Of a stretch of 64,000 nt of DNA, positions 17,482 through 29,787 are shown one piece after another (position 1 is the stretch's first letter; each line of letters starts with the position of its first letter). Location: positions 62,001 through 126,000 of the forward strand of contig NZ_SZVW01000015.1 in NCBI RefSeq assembly GCF_007655005.1. The letters run 5' to 3'. Position numbers and translations under genes: made by a program. Below the pieces are notes generated by a model that saw only the letters and a list, made by a program, of their open reading frames with translations, was not told where the DNA came from and searched no databases. The DNA comes from Streptomyces tibetensis (GTDB taxonomy: Bacteria; Actinomycetota; Actinomycetes; Streptomycetales; Streptomycetaceae).

Positions 17482-18789
17482 ATGTCGTTACACCGCAATG
17501 GATCCAGCACCACCGGGCCGGAATCTCCAAGTCGTCGTGCCCTTCTGGCGACGATGGGCGCTCTGCCCGTCCTCGCGGCCGCGACACCCGCCGTCGGAGC
17601 ACCTCGCACACCGTCCGTCGCGGCGGCGGTGACCGTCGACCCGTCGGCGACGCGGCAGACGATCCGGGGGTTCGGCGGCATGAACCACCCGCTCTGGATC
17701 GGTGATCTGACACCCGCTCAGCGGGACACGGCCTTCGGCAACGGCGAAGGGCAGCTCGGTTTCTCGGTGCTGAGAATCTTCGTCTCCGAGGACCGGGCCA
17801 ACTGGAACCGCGAAGTCGCCACCGCCAAGCGTGCGATCGAACTCGGGGCGACCGTCTTCGCATCGCCCTGGAATCCCCCCGCGAACATGGTCGAGACGTT
17901 CGTCCACGGCCAGCAGACCAACGCGAAGCGGCTCCGGTCCACCATGTACGGCGCCTACGCGCAGCACCTGAACGACTTCGTCGGCTTCATGCGGAACAAC
18001 GGAGTGAACCTGTATGCCATCTCCGTGCAGAACGAGCCCGACTACGCTCATGACTGGACGTGGTGGACTCCGGGCGAGATGACCAGGTTCCTGCGGGAGA
18101 ACGCCGGCTCGATCAGTACCAAGGTCATCGCTCCTGAGTCCTTCCAGTATGTGAAGAGCTTCTCCGACCCGATCCTCAACGACTCCAGAGCACTCGCCAA
18201 CGTGGACATCCTCGGGGCCCACCTCTACGGCACGCCGTTCCAGAACTTCCCCTACCCCCTCTTCAAGCAGAAGGGCGGGGGCAAGGAACTGTGGATGACG
18301 GAGGTCTACTACCCCAACAGCAGCGACTCGGCCGATCTCTGGCCCCAGGCACTCGGCGTCGCGGAGCACGTCCACCGCGCGATGGTGGACGCCGAGTTCC
18401 AGGCCTACGTGTGGTGGTACATCCGGCGCGGCTACGGGCCCATGCGGGAGGACGGCCGGATCAGCAAACGCGGTGCCGGCATGGCGCACTTCTCCAAGTT
18501 CGTCCGCCCAGGGCATGTGCGCATCGCAGTGACGCCGAATCCCGCGCCGAACGTCTACCTCTCGGCGTACAAGGGGAGCGGCTCCCGCTTGGTCATCGTC
18601 GCCGTCAACAAGGGAACCGCACACGTGAGCCAGCAGTTCGTCCTGCAGAACAACACCTCGTCCGGCGTGTCGTCCTGGCTGACGGACGCAAGCAGGGATC
18701 TCGCGTCCCAGAGCAGGATCACCGTGTCGAACGCCTCCTTCACCGGTCAGCTTCCCGCTCAGAGCGTGACGACCTTCGTCACCGGGTGA
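17482..18789 (+). CDS. Secreted glycoside hydrolase family 30 (glucuronoxylanase-like)
   Basis: 435 residues from ATG 17482, after AAGGAGG. A twin-arginine-like signal (SRRALLATMGALPVLAAATP) predicts export. The catalytic TIM barrel contains SVQNEPDYAHDWTWW, with the acid/base Glu at about 185, and LWMTEVYYPN, with the nucleophile Glu at about 274; a C-terminal beta domain follows (residues about 350-435). This pattern fits GH30 subfamily 8, which cuts glucuronoxylan next to methylglucuronic acid side chains. There is no carbohydrate-binding module. Two operators upstream suggest induction by plant polysaccharide fragments. Confidence 0.85.
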   Translation: MSLHRNGSSTTGPESPSRRALLATMGALPVLAAATPAVGAPRTPSVAAAVTVDPSATRQTIRGFGGMNHPLWIGDLTPAQRDTAFGNGEGQLGFSVLRIFVSEDRANWNREVATAKRAIELGATVFASPWNPPANMVETFVHGQQTNAKRLRSTMYGAYAQHLNDFVGFMRNNGVNLYAISVQNEPDYAHDWTWWTPGEMTRFLRENAGSISTKVIAPESFQYVKSFSDPILNDSRALANVDILGAHLYGTPFQNFPYPLFKQKGGGKELWMTEVYYPNSSDSADLWPQALGVAEHVHRAMVDAEFQAYVWWYIRRGYGPMREDGRISKRGAGMAHFSKFVRPGHVRIAVTPNPAPNVYLSAYKGSGSRLVIVAVNKGTAHVSQQFVLQNNTSSGVSSWLTDASRDLASQSRITVSNASFTGQLPAQSVTTFVTG

Positions 18790-19127
18790 GGATTCCCCGT
18801 CTTTCCCGCATCCCGAGGTGAGGGACGCGAGGGAGCCGGGAGCGACCGCGCGCACGACCCGGCCGCCGCCCGGCGCGCCGGGCCGGTGCCACGGGCCCGC
18901 GGCGCATCGGCGAGGACACCACCGTGTCACCGCCCTCGAAGGCGACGAGGGCGGGCACATGGCCCCACCGCTTCTCATGGCCCCCTCCACGCGCCCCTCG
19001 GGGCCGTTGCGACGCGCGCACGCCCCCCTCACCGGCGGGCGAGCGGTGCTCCGCACGCCGAGCGCCTTCCGATCCGGTTCAAGTGCCGTGTCCTGTCCGG
19101 TTCTTGATCGTTCCAAGTGACGTGGAG
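18790..19127. other. 338-bp intergenic stretch without a gene
   Basis: No convincing coding sequence is seen on either strand. A 16-nt perfect palindrome GCCCGGCGCGCCGGGC (18868-18883), with an outer CCGGC/GCCGG pair, may end transcription from the xylanase gene. Two near-identical CCGGTTC words (19074, 19098) precede the lipoprotein gene and may belong to its promoter. Confidence 0.4.
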
Positions 19128-19775
19128 ATGAGCGCTGCTCGGGCCCGGGGTGCGGGCAGGACGGTTGCGGCCGCCGTACTCACGGTGCTGCTGGCCGGGG
19201 GCTGCGCCGGGCCGCAGCAACCGGCGCTGCCGGCGTCGGCGCAAGCGCGCAGCGACCTGATCAAGGCCGCGCAGCAGGTCCTGGTGGACCGCTGTATGAC
19301 CGCCCGCGGCACCGCGGATCCGGCCGCCTCGCAGGAGGACGCGCTCTTCGGGACGGACCCGGCCGAACTGGAGGTCACCCTCGCCACCGGTCACACCGTC
19401 CGCACGCACACGGACGGCTGCCTGGCGCAGGCGCACCGCTATCTCTACGGCGACCAAGCCCGCTGGTTCCGCGCCGAGGTCACCGTCAACAACCTGCGCC
19501 CGGAGGCGCAGGCCCGCCTCAAGCAGGACCCCCGGTACCGGGCAGCGCTCGCGCGCCGAGCCGCCTGCTCCGAGGGAGACACCCGTTGTGCGCGAGAGAG
19601 CGGGCTGGACGACCTGCGGGCCCGGCTGGAGCCGGCCCGGCTCGACGCCGCCCGCGCCGCGCACCGCGAGGACATCGCCACGTACGAGCGGTTGCGCGAC
19701 CGCGCACTGCACCGCGCGGCCCGGCTGCTGGCCGGCCGCCCCACCCCCCACCAGAAAGGTCCCGCCCCGTCATGA
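19128..19775 (+). CDS. Secreted lipoprotein of unknown function
   Basis: 215 residues from ATG 19128. A short signal peptide ends in the lipobox LAGGC (cysteine at about 25), so the protein should be lipid-anchored outside the membrane. The mature part has cysteines in VDRCMTARG, HTDGCLAQAH and ACSEGDTRCARES and is rich in Ala, Arg and charged helices. No domain is recognised. Its stop codon overlaps the start of an I36-type inhibitor gene (ATGA), so the two are co-translated and probably act together at the cell surface. GTG 19122 is an alternative start. Confidence 0.75.
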   Translation: MSAARARGAGRTVAAAVLTVLLAGGCAGPQQPALPASAQARSDLIKAAQQVLVDRCMTARGTADPAASQEDALFGTDPAELEVTLATGHTVRTHTDGCLAQAHRYLYGDQARWFRAEVTVNNLRPEAQARLKQDPRYRAALARRAACSEGDTRCARESGLDDLRARLEPARLDAARAAHREDIATYERLRDRALHRAARLLAGRPTPHQKGPAPS

Positions 19776-20149
19776 CGAAAAGCAGGCTGTTCACCGCCGT
19801 CGCAGCGGCGTTCCTCCTCCTCGTCGGTGCTCTCACCACGGCCGGCACGGCAGGCGCCGCCGATTGCCCGCGCGGTGAGTTCTGCGTCTGGCAGAACGCC
19901 GACTTCGCCGGCCAGCGTGCCAACTGGTCCGGCGACGACCGCTGGTGGGAGAGCTGGATCGCGGACACGGACTCCTCCTGGGCCAACCACGGGATCTCCG
20001 GGCCCGGTATCAAGGACCATGTCAGGGTCTACTCCAGCGCCAGCCTGGGCGGCCACATGACGATCTGTCTCACCCCCGGCCAGGAGGTCGGCTACAACGG
20101 CGCGGCCAACGACAAGGGCGACTCCCACACCTGGGCCATGAGCTGCTGA
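19772..20149 (+). CDS. Secreted peptidase inhibitor family I36-like protein
   Basis: 125 residues starting inside the stop of the lipoprotein gene. A signal peptide (MTKSRLFTAVAAAFLLLVGA, cleaved near AGAA) is followed by a compact beta/gamma-crystallin-like domain: DCPRGEFCVWQNADFAGQ, then WWESWIADTDSSWAN, IKDHVRVYSS and a terminal cysteine. The pattern matches the I36 inhibitor family, first known from the Streptomyces metalloprotease inhibitor SMPI. The target protease is not known. A 12-bp terminator hairpin follows. Confidence 0.8.
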   Translation: MTKSRLFTAVAAAFLLLVGALTTAGTAGAADCPRGEFCVWQNADFAGQRANWSGDDRWWESWIADTDSSWANHGISGPGIKDHVRVYSSASLGGHMTICLTPGQEVGYNGAANDKGDSHTWAMSC

Positions 20150-20162
20150 CACGAGGCACAAC

Positions 20163-20200
20163 CGGAGCCCCTGCCCGACGCACGTCACGCAGGGGCTCCG
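20163..20200 (+). terminator. Hairpin terminator after inhibitor gene
   Basis: CGGAGCCCCTGC and GCAGGGGCTCCG pair in a 12-bp perfect stem with a 14-nt loop, directly after the stop codon at 20149. Confidence 0.8.
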
Positions 20201-20267
20201 CGCTTCGCCCGGGACCTGGACGCGTGAGCCGTGATCGAGCGAGATCTCGCAGCCCCCGCCCGGTCGG

Positions 20268-20606
20268 CTATCGGGCGACGGGCTTCCTCACGCGGGCGGA
20301 CTCGTCATGCAGGAGCAGGGAGAGCAGGGAAGCCACGGACAGGCCGGCTTCGGCCGGGTGGCGCAGCACCTTGTCCGGCTCGATGCGGTAGGTGTTCGTG
20401 CGTCCGTCGCGGGTGTGGGAGAGATAACCGTCCTGCTCCAGATCGGCGATGATCCGCGAGACGGCACGTTCCGTGAGACGGCAGCGGGCAGCGATGTCAC
20501 GGATGCGGACGTTCGGGTTGTCGGCGATGACCGCCAGTACGCGCGCGTGGCTCGTGATGAACGTCCATCCGCTGTGGGACTCGGGCACTCCGACCATGCC
20601 GAGCAT
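20268..20606 (-). CDS. Winged-helix transcriptional regulator (MarR/ArsR-like)
   Basis: 112 residues from the ATG at 20606 (MLGMVGVPESHSGWTFITSH). The start is uncertain: in-frame ATGs at 20597, 20645 and 20654 also lack a good ribosome site, so a leaderless message is possible. One winged helix-turn-helix is clear: ARVLAVIADNPNVRIRDIAA, LTERAVSRIIADLEQDGYLS and wing TRDGRTNTYRI. The C-terminal helix ends in a basic tail. No ligand domain is present. It is divergent from the STAS gene, 97 bp away, and may control it. Confidence 0.8.
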   Translation of the reverse strand: MLGMVGVPESHSGWTFITSHARVLAVIADNPNVRIRDIAARCRLTERAVSRIIADLEQDGYLSHTRDGRTNTYRIEPDKVLRHPAEAGLSVASLLSLLLHDESARVRKPVAR

Positions 20607-20703
20607 TTTAGAGGAACGCGTTGCCGGAACGTAGATACGTGACATACTTTTCATGCAACATATGACGTGCTCCCCTCGGGGGACCCACTGAAGGAGCCCG
20701 ACC

Positions 20704-21108
20704 ATGCCCTGGGACGAGGCCGGCGTGCCGGCGCTCACGCGCGACACCGGCGCCGGGACGCAGCCGGAACAGCAGGCCGCGCCCGCCTCGGAAGGGGCCG
20801 CGGTGCTGCAGTACGAATGGCGCGGGGCCGGGGTCGTCATCGCCCGCGGCTCCTACGACGTGGACTCGATCACGCCATTGGCGGACGCGCTGGCGGTCGC
20901 GGCCAGGAAGTATCCGAAGGTGATCCTGGACGCCTCAGGCATCACCTTCGCCGACTCGACCTTGCTGAATCTGCTGATCCTCACCCACCAGGCGGGCACC
21001 CTGCGGGTCGTGTCGCCGTCGGCGCAGCTGCAGCGGCTCTGCGAGATCACCGGAGTCGACACCATCCTGGAGACCCGGGAGTCCGTCGACGACGCCGCCG
21101 TCTGCTGA
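20704..21108 (+). CDS. STAS-domain anti-sigma factor antagonist
   Basis: 134 residues from ATG 20704, after AAGGAG at ideal spacing. Residues about 36-130 form a STAS domain: VVIARGSYDVDSITPLADAL, KVILDASGITFADSTLLNLL and LRVVSPSAQLQRLCEITGVD. Ser85 in the DST motif takes the place of the phosphorylated Ser/Thr of SpoIIAA/RsbV. Such proteins free a sigma factor by binding its anti-sigma factor when dephosphorylated. The SpoIIE-type phosphatases nearby (10996-13455 and 26022-28589) are possible partners. Confidence 0.85.
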   Translation: MPWDEAGVPALTRDTGAGTQPEQQAAPASEGAAVLQYEWRGAGVVIARGSYDVDSITPLADALAVAARKYPKVILDASGITFADSTLLNLLILTHQAGTLRVVSPSAQLQRLCEITGVDTILETRESVDDAAVC

Positions 21109-21376
21109 CCGGGTCCGCCAAGCTCTCGTGCCACTTCCGCCGGTCCACCTGCCGGCGCCGCCGCCGGTTCGCGGCGCGGTGACGCAGTTCGGCCGAGGAT
21201 GGTGGCTCCTGCTTTGTTCGGGGCTTGAAACGTGGGTTAACCTGCGGCGTATTTCCACATCGCATACACATCTGTGACCGTGGAACACGCTTGCACGACA
21301 ACCGGGCCGCACATCGGTCCGGGGGGTTCCGAGTCCTCGGGTTCGAGGGCTCTTGGGGAGCGGAACGAGGGTGCGC

Positions 21377-25924
<4,548 letters not shown>

Positions 25925-26021
25925 GCACACCGGCACCCGGCCCCCGCACCGGCGGGCCGGGCACCCCGCAGCGCCTGTCGTTCCGCGCCCCAGGGCACTC
26001 CAGCCGAGGAGCTTCCACACC

Positions 26022-28589
26022 GTGAGCATGTCCGAGCAGCCACGCGAGCCGGGTCGGGGTGATGAGCCGAAGCGCGGCTCGGCCGCAGATCCGGGGTCTT
26101 CGCTGCCGTCGGTGACCTCCGACGCGTCGTCCCCGGCCGGGGACGGGGAGTCCAAGTCCTCCGGCGAACAGGCGGTGGCCCCCGACGGGCCGTCGCGCGA
26201 CGTCGACGGCCCGTCGGAGTCCCGCGACGAACCGCCCGCCGACCTCGAGGACCTCTCACCCGCCTCCCCGGTGGGCCGGCTCGCCGCCACCGTGGAACGG
26301 CTCAGCCGGGAGGTGCGGGCCGCCCAGGCCGAGGCCGAAGGGCGTGCCCTGATCGAGCTCGCCAAGGGCGTCCTGGTCGAGCGGCTGCAGTGCGGCCCGG
26401 CCCAGGCCGCCCGCCAGCTCACCCAGTTGGCCGAGCAGGCCCAGGTCACCCCCCTGGAACTCGCCGTCGACGTCATCAACCAGGCGGCCCGGGACCGGAT
26501 GTCCGAGGTGACGGACGCCTTCCTCGCCGCTACCCGGGCCGCGGACGAGGCGGAGACCGAGTCGGCCGCCGTGCGCCTGCGCGCGGCCGAGAGCGGGGTA
26601 CTGGCGGCGGACGACGCCCAGGCCGTGGCGGACGCCCTGCTGGAGCAGGCGCTGCGCCCGCTCGGTGCGGTGGCCGTGGCCATCTGGGCCGCGGGCGCCG
26701 ACGGCTCGCTCACCCTGGCGGGCAGCGCCGGTTTCTCACCGGCCGAGGCGGAGCGCTGGCGTTACGTCCCGCCGGACGTGGTGACCGTGGCGCGACGGGG
26801 ACTCATCGAGCGCGAGGGGCAGTGGATCACCACCCTCGGCACGACCGGACTGCCCACCATCGGCCTGCACCACCATCCGGACGGCGGCCGGGCCGCCCTG
26901 CCCGCCGGCACCGGAGGCCGCATCCACGGTGTGCTGGAGATCGCCTGGCCGACCCCACTGGCGCCGCAGCCCCCGCAGATCGTCCGGCAGACGGAGGCGC
27001 TGGCCGAACTGTGCGCCCACACCCTGGAGATGTACACGCCGCCACAGGGAGCGGCCCAGGAGCCGCGCGTGCTGCCGGACGCCGCCGAGCTGATGGATCT
27101 GGCGGACGGGCTGTACGACCCCGCCCTCGTGCTGGTGCCGCATCTGGACGGCGACGGGCACCTGGTGGACTTCCGCATCCAGCACGTGAACAGCCGGTTC
27201 CTCGACCCGGCGGGGCGGCCGCGGGCGGTCGTGAACGGCGCGCTGCTCCTCGAGGCCTACCCGATGGCCGCCGGGGACAGCGAGTTGTTCCAGCGCGTCG
27301 AGCGGGTCTACGCCACCGGGGAGCCCTTCCGGGCCCGCCGGATGAACCTCACCGCCCTCGTGGACCAGGTGCCCCTCTCGGCGGTCGCGGACATCAGCAT
27401 CAGCCGCCACGGCATGTGCGTCCTCCTCATCTGGCGCATCGAGGACGAGATGGCCCGACTGGCGAGCCTGCTTCAGCACGCCCAACGGCTGGGCCGCATC
27501 GGCGGGTTCGAGGAGAACGTCCTCACCGGCGAGATCACGTGGAACGGGCAGCTCTTCGACCTGTACGGGCGTCCGCAGACGAGCACCCCGGTGCCTCTGG
27601 AAGAACTGCCGGCCCATGCGCACCCGGACGACGGCGTCTCCATCCGCCGTTTCCTGCGCACGCTGCTGCACCACCAGCGTCCGGCGGCCGCCGCCTTCCG
27701 GCTGCAGCGGCCGGACGGGGTGACGCGGCACATCCGGATCGTCGCCGAACCGGTCCTCGACACGGACGACCGGCTGCTCCTGGTGCGCGGCGCCTGCCAG
27801 GACATCTCGGCCCAGCACTGGACCGAGGTGGCGCTCGCCGCCACCCGCGACCAGCTGGCGCACACCGAGCAGCAGGCGACCGAACGCAACCGGCTGACCC
27901 TGCAGTTGCAGCACGCCATCATGCCCCCCACCCAGGCACCGTTGCAGGTGTCGGGTTTGCAGGTGGCCGTGCGCTACCGGCCGGCGGAGACCGAGCAGCT
28001 GGTCGGCGGCGACTGGTACGACGCCGTCGTGCTGCCGTCCCGGAAGGTGCTGCTGTGCGTCGGGGACGTGGCCGGGCACGGCATCGAGGCCGCCACCAGC
28101 ATGGTCGTCCTGCGCAACGCGCTGCGCGGCCTGGCGGTGACCGGTGCCGGCCCGGGGCAGTTGCTGTCGTGGCTCAACATCGTGGCGCACCACCTGACGG
28201 GTGCCGTCACCGCGACGGCGGTGTGCGGCCTGTACGACCCGGTCACGCGGACGCTGCGCTGGGCCCGGGCCGGACACCTCCCGCCCGTCCTCGTCCGGGA
28301 CGCCGAAGCGGCCCCGCTGCCCCTGGTCAAGGGACTGCTGCTGGGGGCCGTCCCGGAGGCCGTGTACGAGGAGACGGAGCTGCGACTGGCCCCCGGGGAC
28401 ACCCTGTTGATGTACACGGACGGCCTGGTCGAACGCCGGGACCGGCCCGTGGAGGAGTCCCTGACCCACCTCCTGACCACGGCCCGTACGGCGCCCAGCA
28501 CCCTCGACCAGCAGCTGGACCGCCTGTTGACCTACAGCAAGTCGGACACCGACGACGACACGTGCATCGTGGGCATCCGGGTCGGGTGA
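26022..28589 (+). CDS. ANTAR-GAF-PAS-SpoIIE protein phosphatase
   Basis: 855 residues from GTG 26022, with GAGGAG ten bases upstream; ATG 26028 is the alternative. A charged disordered N-terminus (about 1-80) leads to an ANTAR-like helical module (about 105-160: ELAKGVLVERLQCGPAQAAR), a GAF domain (about 200-335), PAS domains (about 355-475 and 490-610; RLGRIGGFEENVLTGEITW) and a SpoIIE/PP2C phosphatase (about 640-855; LVGGDWYDAVVL, VGDVAGHGIEAA, LMYTDGLVERRD). An ANTAR module normally binds RNA, an unusual companion for a phosphatase but known in actinobacteria. It follows the HAMP kinase by 97 bp and may be co-transcribed. Confidence 0.88.
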   Translation: MSMSEQPREPGRGDEPKRGSAADPGSSLPSVTSDASSPAGDGESKSSGEQAVAPDGPSRDVDGPSESRDEPPADLEDLSPASPVGRLAATVERLSREVRAAQAEAEGRALIELAKGVLVERLQCGPAQAARQLTQLAEQAQVTPLELAVDVINQAARDRMSEVTDAFLAATRAADEAETESAAVRLRAAESGVLAADDAQAVADALLEQALRPLGAVAVAIWAAGADGSLTLAGSAGFSPAEAERWRYVPPDVVTVARRGLIEREGQWITTLGTTGLPTIGLHHHPDGGRAALPAGTGGRIHGVLEIAWPTPLAPQPPQIVRQTEALAELCAHTLEMYTPPQGAAQEPRVLPDAAELMDLADGLYDPALVLVPHLDGDGHLVDFRIQHVNSRFLDPAGRPRAVVNGALLLEAYPMAAGDSELFQRVERVYATGEPFRARRMNLTALVDQVPLSAVADISISRHGMCVLLIWRIEDEMARLASLLQHAQRLGRIGGFEENVLTGEITWNGQLFDLYGRPQTSTPVPLEELPAHAHPDDGVSIRRFLRTLLHHQRPAAAAFRLQRPDGVTRHIRIVAEPVLDTDDRLLLVRGACQDISAQHWTEVALAATRDQLAHTEQQATERNRLTLQLQHAIMPPTQAPLQVSGLQVAVRYRPAETEQLVGGDWYDAVVLPSRKVLLCVGDVAGHGIEAATSMVVLRNALRGLAVTGAGPGQLLSWLNIVAHHLTGAVTATAVCGLYDPVTRTLRWARAGHLPPVLVRDAEAAPLPLVKGLLLGAVPEAVYEETELRLAPGDTLLMYTDGLVERRDRPVEESLTHLLTTARTAPSTLDQQLDRLLTYSKSDTDDDTCIVGIRVG

Positions 28590-28638
28590 GGGGCGAACAC
28601 GAGGAGGTAGGGGGAGTGGCTCTGCCGCCCCCCGTGCC

Positions 28639-29193
28639 TCACCGGTGCGGCAGGACGCCCGGCGGAAGCACCGCGTCCTTGGCCTTGTCGCCCGTGGGGA
28701 GTTGGTCGGCGTAGCCGGCCTCGGTCCACACCAGCTTCTTGAACTGCTCCGGGGTGAGCGCTCCCTGCCACGGGGCGCCGCCCGGGCAGAACACCGAGGA
28801 ACAGTCGGAGCAGTAGTGCGCAGGCCGCCACAAGCGCTCGGCGCGCTGAGCGCCGGCCTCGGCCGCGGCCTTCTCCCGACCGTCGCTCCGCGCGACCACG
28901 ATGGTCCCGACGAAGCAGAGCAGAGCGAACGCCGCCCCGCCGACCAGGTACAGCGGCTTGTCCTGGTGCACGCCGACGTAGGCGAAGGCGATGCCCATGC
29001 CGGTCAGCACCATGCCCTCCGCGACGTGCACGCAGCCGTCGCCGCTCGTGTCCGGCCCCGGCGCGAGCCGGCCGGACAAGTCCTCCCGCATCGCACCCTT
29101 GCCGCCGCGCGCCTGCTCAACCGTCCGGACCCGGCTACCGCCGCACCTCGGACACACCACTCCGACCGGCCCTCCGGCCCCCGCGTACTCCAT
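28639..29193 (-). CDS. Membrane protein with two zinc-ribbon-like cysteine pairs, function unknown
   Basis: 184 residues. The N-terminus has VCPRCGGSRVRT (CxxC), then two hydrophobic helices (residues about 62-77 and 80-100: LYLVGGAAFALLCFVGTIVV), then a second pair in YCSDCSSVFCPGG. The C-terminal part (LTPEQFKKLVWTEAGY) is soluble. The two cysteine pairs may bind one zinc ion across the membrane helices or act separately. No family name is recognised. It is convergent with the SpoIIE/ANTAR gene, 49 bp apart, so it is probably not in that operon. Confidence 0.75.
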   Translation of the reverse strand: MEYAGAGGPVGVVCPRCGGSRVRTVEQARGGKGAMREDLSGRLAPGPDTSGDGCVHVAEGMVLTGMGIAFAYVGVHQDKPLYLVGGAAFALLCFVGTIVVARSDGREKAAAEAGAQRAERLWRPAHYCSDCSSVFCPGGAPWQGALTPEQFKKLVWTEAGYADQLPTGDKAKDAVLPPGVLPHR

Positions 29194-29385
29194 GATGATC
29201 AGCTTATAGGTGCACCGAGTTCACGTTGGCGAACATCGCACACGTGGGTGTGCAGCGTCACGCCGCTCGTGCAAGGCTCTGCCGACTCCGTTCCCAACGT
29301 GACCCGTTGGAGGAATCAGCGAGAGTGTTTCCCGGCGTGCTGCGCCGGCCACGGCGGCCGGTGCCGCGGCCGTCTCTGCTTCTGA

Positions 29386-29535
29386 CGGAACTCCGCCCGG
29401 GCGGAGGCGGTGGTGGCCCGCTGCACCCGCCACCGCCCGGCCGAGGACGGCATCGAGATCTCCCTCCCGTAGGCCGACTACCACCTGCTGGAAAGCATCC
29501 TGCGCGAACTTGCGGCCGCAGGACGTCGACCGGGC
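29386..29535 (+). pseudogene. Decayed hypothetical gene fragment with internal stop
   Basis: One frame reads ARAEAVVARCTRHRPAEDGI to EISLP, hits TAG at 29470, and goes on as ADYHLLESILRELAAAG. Both halves look like one protein, but no start or end exists, so it is a probable relic. The rest of the 594-bp gap (29194-29787) has only a 35-bp tandem repeat and no supported gene. Confidence 0.35.
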
Positions 29536-29640
29536 GATCGACCTCTCCGTGGTCTGACCGGCAGGGGGCCGATCGACCTCTCCACGGTCCGACCGGCAGG
29601 GGGCCGATCGACCTCTCCACGGTCCGACCGGCACGGGGCC
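29536..29640. repeat. Three tandem 35-bp repeats
   Basis: Units start GATCGACCTCTCC at 29536, 29571 and 29606, each exactly 35 bp. Copies two and three differ by a single base; copy one has three more changes. They are direct, head to tail, without spacers, so not CRISPR. Confidence 0.85.
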
Positions 29641-29787
29641 GGTCGGACCGCGGTTCTGTGGACCTGTTCCGCCGCCGGGCACAAGGCCCGTGGGTCGTCG
29701 CCCGGCGGCTCGTCAAGCGGCCCGACGGCCGGCGTGGCCTGGGGCGCCGGCATCGACCGCAGGCCCGGAGGACCCGGCACACGGCTC

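Noticed and set aside
21109..21376. Promoter for the HAMP kinase (TTGAAA with an AT-rich stretch)
   Set aside because: Spacing to a -10 element is about 19 bp with a poor match, so no site could be assigned with confidence.
29536..29640. Tandem 35-bp units considered as a CRISPR array
   Set aside because: The units run head to tail with no spacers, and no cas genes are present.
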